A stretch of DNA of 64,000 bases from NCBI GenBank assembly GCA_052380005.1, contig JBQTCJ010000012.1; one strand, given 5' to 3'. The position numbers and the translations under genes are program-made. This stretch comes from Salinarimonas sp052380005 (GTDB lineage Bacteria; Pseudomonadota; Alphaproteobacteria; Rhizobiales; Beijerinckiaceae). Of this stretch, positions 41,959 to 49,308 are shown one piece after another (the stretch's first letter is position 1; each line of letters starts with the position of its first letter). The notes beneath the pieces are model-generated. The model searched no databases. It was not told the origin of the DNA and saw only the letters and a program-made list of their open reading frames with translations.

Positions 41959-42596
41959 CCGATGGTGCCCTCCCGCATGCGCTCCGCGGCCGCCACGACG
42001 GCGCCGACGTCGTCGAGCCTGTCCTGCGGTGCGGCATCTGCGAGCCATCCGTTCCCCGACGCGAACCAGAACGCGATCTCCCAGGGCGCCATGTCGTCCG
42101 GCAGGGCCGCGAGCACCCGACGGATCGCGGGGCGGGGGCGCCCCTCCGCGAACTGGAAGGCGGGAAAGCGGTCGATACCCTTGTGGGTGATCGCGAAGAC
42201 GCGACCTTCCTTCTTCCATCCCGCGGCGAGCGCGCTCCGGTTGGTCGCCGCGCTTCCCGCGGCGTGATGGAGCTCCGCAGCCGTCAGGGTGGGGACCCTC
42301 TCGAGATAACGCGCCCTCAGCGCTGCGTTGTCCGCCTCGATGTCGGCCTGCATCGACGACAGCGGCTCGTCGTCGATGAGCGCATCGACGAGCCGGTCGA
42401 TCCTCTCGGACTGGCGCATCGCCCGCCCCGGCGCCGTACGCACATCGAGCGCCTGGATCGCACGGCGCGCCAGCGCGAGGTCACGCTTGCTTTCGGCGTG
42501 GACGATCAAGGTGTGTCCGGCTTGCAGGACCCGGGCGTCCTCCCGCACCAGCTCCACCGTCTCGATTGCATAGGCATGCTCGCGGACCCGGGTCAC
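41955..42596 (-). CDS. antitoxin of the RES toxin
   Basis: This 213-residue protein precedes the RES gene. Its C-terminal part, with FPAFQFAEGRPRPAIRRVLAALPDDMAPWEIAFWFASGNGWLADAAPQDRLDD, matches the common RES-partner antitoxin domain. A possible helix-turn-helix region lies at about residues 108-140 (TAAELHHAAGSAATNRSALAAGWKKEGRVFAI). The first 80 residues (with ALARRAIQALDV) are extra compared with the short antitoxins. The start is the GTG at 42594-42596, with AGGAG 8 bases upstream. ATGATGTCAT near 42648 is a small palindrome that could be an operator. Confidence 0.8.
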   Translation of the reverse strand: MTRVREHAYAIETVELVREDARVLQAGHTLIVHAESKRDLALARRAIQALDVRTAPGRAMRQSERIDRLVDALIDDEPLSSMQADIEADNAALRARYLERVPTLTAAELHHAAGSAATNRSALAAGWKKEGRVFAITHKGIDRFPAFQFAEGRPRPAIRRVLAALPDDMAPWEIAFWFASGNGWLADAAPQDRLDDVGAVVAAAERMREGTIG

Positions 42597-42701
42597 CAGA
42601 ATGCTCCTTCAAGACTGGGCTTCAGCTTCTCGATCCTGATATCCATGATGTCATGCTCGGATCATGAAAATCAAGGCCGTCGATGGGAGCGTCGATACGG
42701 A

Positions 42702-43397
42702 TCACCCCCGCCCCCGCAGCACCAGCTCGTCACGCCGCACCTCGTAGGATTCCAGCCGGTCCAGGAACGACATGCCGAGCAGGTTGCCCGGCAGCGCGTC
42801 GGGCTGCGCGACGAGCGCGCGCACGCCGGTCTCGACGATGTCGCCCACCGCGAGCGTGTCGAGCACGATCGGGGCGGCCATTGTGCGGCCGTTGGCGGTG
42901 AGCACGGGGACGCGGTAGGCGAGGTCGTCCGCGCCGTAGCCGAGCCGCGCGGCGGTGTCCGCGGTGAGCACGACCACGTTCGCGCCGGTGTCGAAGATGA
43001 AGTCGAGCGCCGTGTCGTTGGCGGTCCCGCGCACGACGAAGGCGCCGTCGAAGCCGCGCCGCACGCTCACCTCGCCCGGGGCGATTGTGACCGCCGCGCC
43101 CGGGCGCAGCTCCGCCATCACCCGCAGCGCGACCGCCTCGAGCTCGACGCGGTGCGTGTAGAGCACGATCAGCCCGATGAAGATCACCACCCAGGAGACG
43201 AGGTGGCCGACGAAGGCGGCGAAGCGCCCGCGATAGCGCGAGAACAGCGAGCCGGAGATGAGCAGGACCAGCGCGGTGAGCGCTGTGAGCCGCGCGAACT
43301 CCTCCGGCGGCAGCCCCAGGATCGCCCGCTCCCCGTGCGTCCAGACCAGTGCGGCGAGCCCGAAGGCGAGCAGCGCGAGGCCGATCGCGCCGGGCAT
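42702..43397 (-). CDS. retropepsin-like aspartic protease, membrane-anchored (TIGR02281 type)
   Basis: The 231-residue protein has two to three N-terminal membrane helices (IGLALLAFGLAALVW; LTALTALVLLISGSLF; LVSWVVIFIGLIVLYTH) and a soluble domain at about residues 115-225. The clan AA aspartic protease motif FIFDTGANVVVLT is near 150, and LGMSFLDRLESYEVRRDEL is near the end. The family is known in alphaproteobacteria, with unproven substrates. The ATG overlaps the DUF1289 stop (ATGA), so the two are co-translated. Confidence 0.85.
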   Translation of the reverse strand: MPGAIGLALLAFGLAALVWTHGERAILGLPPEEFARLTALTALVLLISGSLFSRYRGRFAAFVGHLVSWVVIFIGLIVLYTHRVELEAVALRVMAELRPGAAVTIAPGEVSVRRGFDGAFVVRGTANDTALDFIFDTGANVVVLTADTAARLGYGADDLAYRVPVLTANGRTMAAPIVLDTLAVGDIVETGVRALVAQPDALPGNLLGMSFLDRLESYEVRRDELVLRGRG

Positions 43398-43621
43398 CAG
43401 CCGGCCTCGCCCCGGACCCCGACCTCGTCCCCCGCGACGTCCTCGCCCAGGAAGGCGCGGCGCATGCGCCGCTCGAGCCCGGCCATGATCGTCAGTCGCT
43501 CGTCCTCGGGCATCCGCCCCCAGGTCGCGATCTCGGCGCGGGTGCGCCCGCAGCCTTCGCACAGGCCGGTCTCCTCGTCGATGAGGCAGACCTTGATGCA
43601 GGGGGAGGAGATGGTGCTCAT
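43397..43621 (-). CDS. DUF1289 family small cysteine-rich protein
   Basis: The 74-residue protein has the DUF1289 pattern SPCIKVCLIDEETGLCEGCGRTRAEIATWGRMPEDERLTIM, with four conserved Cys in the PCxxVC and CxGCxR motifs that probably bind a metal or cluster. Its function is unknown. The ATG at 43619-43621 is 14 bases downstream of cobS. The adjoining genes suggest a cobS-DUF1289-protease transcript. Confidence 0.85.
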   Translation of the reverse strand: MSTISSPCIKVCLIDEETGLCEGCGRTRAEIATWGRMPEDERLTIMAGLERRMRRAFLGEDVAGDEVGVRGEAG

Positions 43622-43635
43622 GCGTCCATATCTCG

Positions 43636-44475
43636 TCAGCGCGCGAGCGCGATCAAGAGGGCGAGCGCGGCGGCGATCTCCGCGACCTGCTGGGCGGCGC
43701 CGGCGACGTCCCCGGTCTGGCCGCCGATCTTCGCCACCGACCAGCGGGTGATCGCCCATCCGGCGAGCGCCGTGGCGAGGCACGCGCCGAGCATGCCGGC
43801 GAGCGGGAGCCCCCCGGCCAGCGCCAGGGCGAGGGCGATCCCGGTGGCGATCCCGCCCGCGATCGAGAGCGTCGCCCGCGGCAGACGCCCGACGGAGGCG
43901 GAGGCGCCCTCCGCGCGGGCGGGGTCGGCGAGCGCGAGCGGCACCAGCGTCGCGGTGCGCGAGAGCGTCGAGAGCGCGCACAGCGCCGCCGCGGCGCCGA
44001 GTACGCCCGCGCCCTCGACGAGCGCCGCGAGCGCCCCGACGCGCAGGATCAGCGCGAGCGCGAGCGCCGTCGCGCCGAAGGCGCCGACCCGGCTGTCCTT
44101 CATGATCTCGAGGCGCCGCGCGCGGGTCGTCGCGCCGGCGAAGGCGTCGGCGACGTCGGCGAGCCCGTCCTCGTGCAGCGCGCCGGTCATCGCCGCGAGC
44201 GCGCCGAGGGCGAGCGCTGCGGCGACCAGCGGCGGCAGGCCCGCGAGGCTCGCGCCGGCGAGAACGAGCGCGCCGAGGGCACCCAGGATCGCACCGGCGA
44301 CGGGGAGCATGCGCGCCATGCGGGCGAAATCGGGCAGGGCGTGCGGGTCCGTCTCCCAGGGCAGGGCCGGGACGGGCAGGCGCGAGTAGAAGCGCAGCGC
44401 CCGCGCGACATCCGCGATCGGGCCGGTCACCGGCCCCTCGCGTCCCGCCGGCCGATCGTCCGCCGTGCCATGCAT
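43636..44475 (-). CDS. cobS: adenosylcobinamide-GDP ribazoletransferase (cobalamin synthase)
   Basis: CobS joins alpha-ribazole (or its phosphate) to adenosylcobinamide-GDP in the last steps of cobalamin synthesis at the inner membrane. The 279-residue protein has several hydrophobic helices, the family motif TGALHEDGLADVADAFAG near residue 107 (acidic metal-binding residues) and MKDSRVGAFG near 131, then LSRTATLVPLALADPAR. It is divergent from cobT, with a 173-base spacer; no cobalamin riboswitch was recognised there. Confidence 0.92.
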   Translation of the reverse strand: MHGTADDRPAGREGPVTGPIADVARALRFYSRLPVPALPWETDPHALPDFARMARMLPVAGAILGALGALVLAGASLAGLPPLVAAALALGALAAMTGALHEDGLADVADAFAGATTRARRLEIMKDSRVGAFGATALALALILRVGALAALVEGAGVLGAAAALCALSTLSRTATLVPLALADPARAEGASASVGRLPRATLSIAGGIATGIALALALAGGLPLAGMLGACLATALAGWAITRWSVAKIGGQTGDVAGAAQQVAEIAAALALLIALAR

Positions 44476-44648
44476 GCCCTCGCGCGCTCCGTCCGTTCTG
44501 GTGCCCGTGCCCTCGCCCGTGCCCTTGCCCTTGCGCCGCCTTCAAAGATGCGGCTCGCTCCTCTATACGTCGCGGCGCGACTCGTTTCACCCGGCGCGTG
44601 CGGCTCTCCCCGTCCTTCGCGCCCGTTCCACCGGCCACGGAGGCCAGC

Positions 44649-45686
44649 ATGACCGACACGTCCGCCCTGCGCGAAGGTACGCCCTTCGACGACATCCGCG
44701 CGCTCGTCGCCGCCATGCCGGGGCCGGACGAGGCGGCGGTCGCCGCCGTGCGCGCCCGCGACGCGGAGCTGACGAAGCCGGCCGGCTCGCTCGGGCGTCT
44801 GGAATGGCTCGCCGAGTGGCTCGCGGCCTGGCAGGGCAAGCCGAAGCCGACGGTGGCGCGCCCGCTCGTCGCGGTCTTCGCCGGCGCCCACGGTGTCACC
44901 GCCCGCGGCGTCTCCGCCTTCCCCGACGCCGTGAACCGCCAGATGCTGGAGAACTTCGCCGCCGGCGGGGCGGCGATCAACCAGATCTGCGCCGCCCATG
45001 GCATCGGCTTCAAGGTCTTCGACCTCGCCATCGACATCCCCACCAAGGATTTCACGGCCGAGCCGGCCATGGGCGAGAAGGACGCGGTGGCCACCATGGC
45101 CTTCGGCATGGAGGCGATCGCCGGCGGCACGGACCTCCTCGGCATCGGCGAGATGGGCATCGGCAACACCACGGCGGCGGCGGCGATCTACTGCGCCCTG
45201 TGGGGCGGCGAGCCGGCGCACTGGGTCGGCCGCGGCACGGGCGTCGACGACGCGGGCCTCGCGCGCAAGATTTCCGCGATCGAGGACGCGCTCGCGCTGC
45301 ACGGCGCGGCGCTCGCCGATCCGCTCGAGGTGCTGCGCCGGCTCGGCGGGCGCGAGATCTGCGCCATGGCCGGCGCCATCCTGGCGGCACGCGCCGAACG
45401 CGTCCCGGTCGTCATCGACGGCTACGTCGCCACCGCAGCCGCGGCGGTGCTGCACGCGCTCGACCCGCGCACCCTGGAGCACTGCGTCGCCGGCCACCTG
45501 TCCGCCGAGGGCGCCCACCGCGAGGCGCTGGAACGCATCGGCAAGACGCCGCTGCTGGCGATGAACATGCGCCTCGGCGAAGGCTCCGGCGCGGCGCTGG
45601 CGATGGGCGTGATCAAGGCCGCCTGCGCCTGCCACGGGGACATGGCGACGTTCGAGCAGGCGAAGGTGTCGAAGAAGGACGGGTGA
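44649..45686 (+). CDS. cobT: nicotinate-nucleotide-dimethylbenzimidazole phosphoribosyltransferase
   Basis: CobT makes alpha-ribazole phosphate from dimethylbenzimidazole and nicotinate mononucleotide for the lower ligand of B12. The ATG at 44649 has GGAGG 7 bases upstream. The 345-residue protein has TKPAGSLGRLEWLAEWLA near residue 43, VFAGAHGVTARGVSAFP near 75, LLGIGEMGIGNTTAAAA near 160 and the late catalytic-Glu region LGEGSGAALAMGVIKAA near 317. The symbol cobT follows the Salmonella naming; some alphaproteobacterial genomes call it cobU. Confidence 0.93.
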   Translation: MTDTSALREGTPFDDIRALVAAMPGPDEAAVAAVRARDAELTKPAGSLGRLEWLAEWLAAWQGKPKPTVARPLVAVFAGAHGVTARGVSAFPDAVNRQMLENFAAGGAAINQICAAHGIGFKVFDLAIDIPTKDFTAEPAMGEKDAVATMAFGMEAIAGGTDLLGIGEMGIGNTTAAAAIYCALWGGEPAHWVGRGTGVDDAGLARKISAIEDALALHGAALADPLEVLRRLGGREICAMAGAILAARAERVPVVIDGYVATAAAAVLHALDPRTLEHCVAGHLSAEGAHREALERIGKTPLLAMNMRLGEGSGAALAMGVIKAACACHGDMATFEQAKVSKKDG

Positions 45687-45739
45687 GGGCGCTCCCCGGG
45701 ACGACGTGGCCTCGATGGGCCGCAGCCTCGACGACGAGC

Positions 45740-46225
45740 GATCGGCGGCTCCCCTCTCCCTCGCGGAGAGGGGCGGGGGGTGTGGGGCGTACAGGATCGA
45801 GCACGCCGTCGATGCAGGGCTTTGCGGCTGACACGCGGGCTCGGCGTCGCGCACGTACTGCGGGCCCCACACCCCCGACCCCTCTCCACGAGGGCTAGTC
45901 GATTCACACGTCGCTGCCGGTGCCTGTTCCAGGCGCGACGTCGGCGCAGACCTTTCCTTCCCCCTTGTGGGGAAGGTGCCCCCGAAGGGGGCGGATGGGG
46001 GTCGTAATGCAGCGCGAGCCACGTCCGAGCTGTCGCGACCGTGATCGCCGCTGCATCGGCGTCGAGCACGTTCTGCGCGCCCCCCACCCCCGGCCCCTCC
46101 CCACGAGGGGGAGGGGAGAACGTCGGCGGGTTGCATCCAGGGCGTGCGTAACGACTGCTGCCGCTGTCCGTTCCAGCGAGATGTGTGCATCGACGAGCCA
46201 CGAGGGAGAGGGGAGACCGTCGGCT
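45740..46225. repeat. intergenic cluster of GC-rich palindromic repeat units
   Basis: The 546 bases between cobT and queG hold no credible gene. At least five related units occur, built on CCTCTCC, CACGAGG and GGAGAGG type arms: about 45744-45785, 45868-45897, 45953-46008, 46078-46124 and 46195-46225. Between them recur phrases such as GTCGAGCACG and TGCATC. Such mosaics are well known between genes in Rhizobiales and are non-autonomous palindromic repeats. No transposase is present. Confidence 0.75.
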
Positions 46226-46232
46226 GCCTGCA

Positions 46233-47405
46233 TCAATGGTCGGCATCTCGTCCTGCACCGCCGAAGGCGAGGGGGCGGGAGCACCATTCCGCGCGCACGT
46301 CTGTGTCGGTCTCTGCGTCGAGGCGGGCAGTGCGCAGCGCGGCGAAGCCCGCTTCCGGCAGCAGGCGGGCGAGCGCCCAAACCGCCATGCCGCGCACCAG
46401 CGGCGAGGCGTCGTCCAGCCGCTCGCGGGCGACGTCGGCGAGCGCCCGCTCGCCGCTGTTGCCGACGGCGATCAGCACGTTGCGCACGAAGCGGTCGCGG
46501 CCCGTGCGCTTGATCGGCGTGCCGGCGAACAGCGCCCGGAAGGCTGCGTCGTCGAGGCGCGCGAGATCCGCGAGCGGCAGCGAGGCGAGGTCGCGGCGCG
46601 CGACGAGCTTCTGTTCCCGCGCGGCCTGCGCGAACTTGTTCCAGGGACACACCGCGAGACAATCGTCGCAGCCGTAGACGCGGTTGCCGATGCCCGCGCG
46701 CAGGTCCTCGGGGATCGGGCCGGCGTGTTCGATCGTCAGGTAGGAGATGCAGCGGCGCGAATCGAGGACGTAGGGCGCCGGGAAGGCGTCGGTCGGGCAG
46801 GCGTCGAGGCAGCGGCGGCAGGAGCCGCAATGGTCGCGCTCGGGCGCGTCCGGCGGAATGTCCGCCGTGGTGAAGATGGCGCCGAGGAAGAGCCAGTTGC
46901 CGAGCTCGCGCGACAGCAGCACCGTGTGCTTGCCCTGCCAGCCGAGCCCCGCCGCCTGCGCGAGCGGCTTCTCCATGACCGGCGCCGTGTCGACGAAGAC
47001 CTTGACCTCGGCGGCGGCGCGCGAGGCCAGCACCCCGGCGAGCTCCTTGAGCCTTCCCTTGATCACGTCGTGATAGTCGCGCCCCTGGGCATAGACCGAG
47101 ATCGCGGCCCTGGTACGCCGGCGCACCGCCTGCAGCGGGTCCTCGTCCGGCCCGTAGCTCATGCCCAGCATGACGATGGAGCGGACCTGCGGCCACAGCG
47201 CCCGAGGGTCGGCGCGACGCGCGGCCGTGTCGGCCATCCAGCCCATCGTGCCCTGATGCCCCGCCTCGAGCCAGGCGGCGAGGCGCGGGCCGAGGTCGGG
47301 CACGGCGTCCGGGCGCGTCACCGCGAGCGCGTCGAAGCCCAGCGCGCGGGCGCGCTCGCTCAGGTGCTGCTTGAGGCGTTCGGGGCTCGGGCGTTCGGCT
47401 TTCAG
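46233..47405 (-). CDS. queG: epoxyqueuosine reductase
   Basis: QueG reduces epoxyqueuosine to queuosine in tRNA, using cobalamin and two 4Fe-4S clusters. Cluster motifs are CGSCRRCLDACPTDAF near residue 196 and GCDDCLAVCPWNKFAQ near 245. GWQGKHTVLL and GNWLFLGAI precede them, and a HEAT-like C-terminus follows (SPLVRGMAVWALARLLPE). The frame has no ATG, GTG or TTG near the expected start. The best reading is a CTG at 47403-47405 overlapping the stop of the preceding gene (CTGA), giving 390 residues starting KAERPSPERLKQHL. The cobalamin requirement fits the nearby cob genes. Confidence 0.9.
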   Translation of the reverse strand: MKAERPSPERLKQHLSERARALGFDALAVTRPDAVPDLGPRLAAWLEAGHQGTMGWMADTAARRADPRALWPQVRSIVMLGMSYGPDEDPLQAVRRRTRAAISVYAQGRDYHDVIKGRLKELAGVLASRAAAEVKVFVDTAPVMEKPLAQAAGLGWQGKHTVLLSRELGNWLFLGAIFTTADIPPDAPERDHCGSCRRCLDACPTDAFPAPYVLDSRRCISYLTIEHAGPIPEDLRAGIGNRVYGCDDCLAVCPWNKFAQAAREQKLVARRDLASLPLADLARLDDAAFRALFAGTPIKRTGRDRFVRNVLIAVGNSGERALADVARERLDDASPLVRGMAVWALARLLPEAGFAALRTARLDAETDTDVRAEWCSRPLAFGGAGRDADH

Positions 47406-48094
47406 AAGTCCAGATCCGCGTAGCTGTCGGCAGGCGCCATGCCGGGGACCTTGTCGGCGAGGAGCGCGCGGAAGCTCGGGCGGCTCTTCACCCGGGCGTA
47501 CCACGTCCTCGCCGCCTCGTCCTCGCCCCAGGGCGCGTCGCCGAGATAGTCGACGCAGGAGATATGGGCGGCGGCGGCGAGATCCGCATAGGTCAGCGCG
47601 TCCCCGGCGAGGAAATTCCGGCGCTGGACGAGGAATCCGACGTAGCGCAGGTGGTAGCGCACATTCGCCCGCGCCGCGCGGATCGAGGCCATGTCCGGCG
47701 GTCCGCCGCCGTTCGCGCGCGGCACGAAGCGCTTGTAGATCTTCTCGTTGACGAGGTAGCCCGTCACCTCGTCCCAGAACTTGCCGAGGAACCAGCCCGT
47801 CAGCCGGCGCACCTCGACCCGCGCCGCCGGGTCCGACGGCATCAGCCGCCGCTCGGGCGACTGCGCGCCGACCGTCTCGTCGAGCCATTCCGCGATGACC
47901 CCCGCGCCGGGCACGACGAGGCCGCCGTCGGCGACGAGGACCGGCGTCTGGCCGGCGGGATCGAGCGCGAGGAAGGCGTCGCGGCGCTCCCAGGGGCGCT
48001 CCTCGACGAGCTCGACCTCCTGCCCGAGCTCGCCGAGCGCGAGGCGGGCGAAGCGCGAGTGCGGGCAGAGCGGGTAGTGGTGGAGTATGGCCAT
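47402..48094 (-). CDS. glutathione S-transferase family protein
   Basis: This 230-residue GST-fold protein starts MAILHHYPLCPHSRFARLALGELG, with Pro-Leu-Cys-Pro-His-Ser in the position of the catalytic Ser/Cys loop. Next come PAGQTPVLVADGGLVVPGAGVIAEWLDE (the glutathione-binding cis-Pro and the Glu-Ser-like segment) and an all-helical C-terminal domain ending with ALTYADLAAAAHISCVDYLG. The natural substrate is unknown. The stop overlaps the queG start. Confidence 0.88.
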   Translation of the reverse strand: MAILHHYPLCPHSRFARLALGELGQEVELVEERPWERRDAFLALDPAGQTPVLVADGGLVVPGAGVIAEWLDETVGAQSPERRLMPSDPAARVEVRRLTGWFLGKFWDEVTGYLVNEKIYKRFVPRANGGGPPDMASIRAARANVRYHLRYVGFLVQRRNFLAGDALTYADLAAAAHISCVDYLGDAPWGEDEAARTWYARVKSRPSFRALLADKVPGMAPADSYADLDF

Positions 48095-48278
48095 GAGCCC
48101 TGAGAGCGCTGGAGACGGGCGACATTAAGGCCGCCGAGGGTTAAGGCGCGGTAACGATCTTTCGCGGTGCGGCGCGTCGGCGGGCTGGCGCTCGCGCGGC
48201 GGGCGGTCTAGACCGCGCTCGATGCCGCGGTGTCGAATCGCCGCCGCAGCGGCCGGACGAAGGACGAGCGCGAAGACC

Positions 48279-49085
48279 ATGACACTCCTCGAGGCCTTGA
48301 AGGCCGTGTTCCTCGGCCTGCTCGAGGGCGCGACCGAGTTCATCCCGGTCTCCTCGACCGGCCACCTGATCCTGCTGCAGAGCCTCTTCGGCCTCGACAG
48401 CCATGCCGACAAGACCTTCGCGATCCTGATCCAGTTCGGCGCGATCCTGGCGATCCTGTCGGTCTACTTCGTCCGGCTGTGGAAGATCGCCGTCGCGCTG
48501 CCGAGCGATCCGCAGGCCCGGCGCTTCGTCCTGGGCGTGCTGATCGCCTTCCTCCCGGCGGCCGTGATCGGCGTGCTCGCGCGCGACTTCATCCTCGGCG
48601 TCCTGTTCGACCCTCGCGTCGTGTGCACGACGCTCGTGATCGGCGGCATCGTGCTGCTCGCGGTCGATCGCATGGCGCTCAACCCCCGCCACGAGGAGGC
48701 GACGCGCTTCCCGCTGCCGATGTACCTGGCCATCGGCGCGATCCAGTGCCTCGCGATGATCCCCGGCGTCTCGCGCTCGGGCGCCACCATCGTCGGCGCC
48801 ATGCTGATGGGCTCCTCGAAGCGCGCGGCCGCCGAGTTCTCGTTCTTCCTCGCCATGCCGACCATGGCCGGCGCCTTCGTCTGGGAGCTCGGCCAGTCCT
48901 GGCGCGACCTCTCCGCCGACGACGCGACGATGATCGCGATCGGCTTCGTCTCGGCCTTCGTGGCCGGGCTGTTCGTGGTGAAGTCGCTGCTCGACTACGT
49001 CTCGAAGCACGGCTTCGCGCTGTTCGCCTGGTGGCGCATCCTCGTCGGCGGCATCGGCTTCGCGGCGCTGATCGCCTTCGGCTGA
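48279..49085 (+). CDS. uppP: undecaprenyl-diphosphatase (BacA/UppP)
   Basis: UppP dephosphorylates undecaprenyl diphosphate to recycle the carrier lipid of peptidoglycan synthesis; overexpression confers bacitracin resistance. The start at 48279 gives 268 residues. The two signature segments are EGATEFIPVSSTGHLILL near residue 16 and IPGVSRSGATIVGAM near 165, with about eight membrane helices. The longer frame from 48222 lacks a good site. Confidence 0.94.
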   Translation: MTLLEALKAVFLGLLEGATEFIPVSSTGHLILLQSLFGLDSHADKTFAILIQFGAILAILSVYFVRLWKIAVALPSDPQARRFVLGVLIAFLPAAVIGVLARDFILGVLFDPRVVCTTLVIGGIVLLAVDRMALNPRHEEATRFPLPMYLAIGAIQCLAMIPGVSRSGATIVGAMLMGSSKRAAAEFSFFLAMPTMAGAFVWELGQSWRDLSADDATMIAIGFVSAFVAGLFVVKSLLDYVSKHGFALFAWWRILVGGIGFAALIAFG

Positions 49086-49107
49086 TCCGCGGAACGCGCG
49101 CGAAGCA

Positions 49108-49281
49108 TGTCATCCCGGATGCCGAAGGCAGTCCGGGACCCAGAACCGCCGGAGCCTCGAAGGGCGGCGCGCCAGCGCCGTGGCGTGCCACGCCTTCATC
49201 GGCGTCTCGGGGACGCGCGCATGCTCATCGACGCTCGGCGGATCCGGGCCCCGGGCTCGGCCATCGCGACCCGGGGTGACC
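49108..49281. repeat. intergenic repeat related to the GTCATCCCGG family
   Basis: TGTCATCCCGGATGCC and GTCCGGGACCC near the left end, and CGACCCGGGGTGACC near the right end, are the hallmarks of a palindromic repeat found between genes in many alphaproteobacteria. The interior seems degenerate. No gene was seen in this spacer between uppP and pepN. Confidence 0.5.
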
Positions 49282-49308
49282 ACAAAGCGATCGCTTCTCG
49301 CCCGCCCC

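Noticed and set aside
44476..44648. Cobalamin riboswitch between cobS and cobT
   Set aside because: I looked for the B12-box core and did not find it on either strand.
45740..46225. Possible small genes or insertion sequence in the cobT-queG spacer
   Set aside because: No start with a ribosome-binding site and no transposase motif; the frames are explained by palindromic repeat units.
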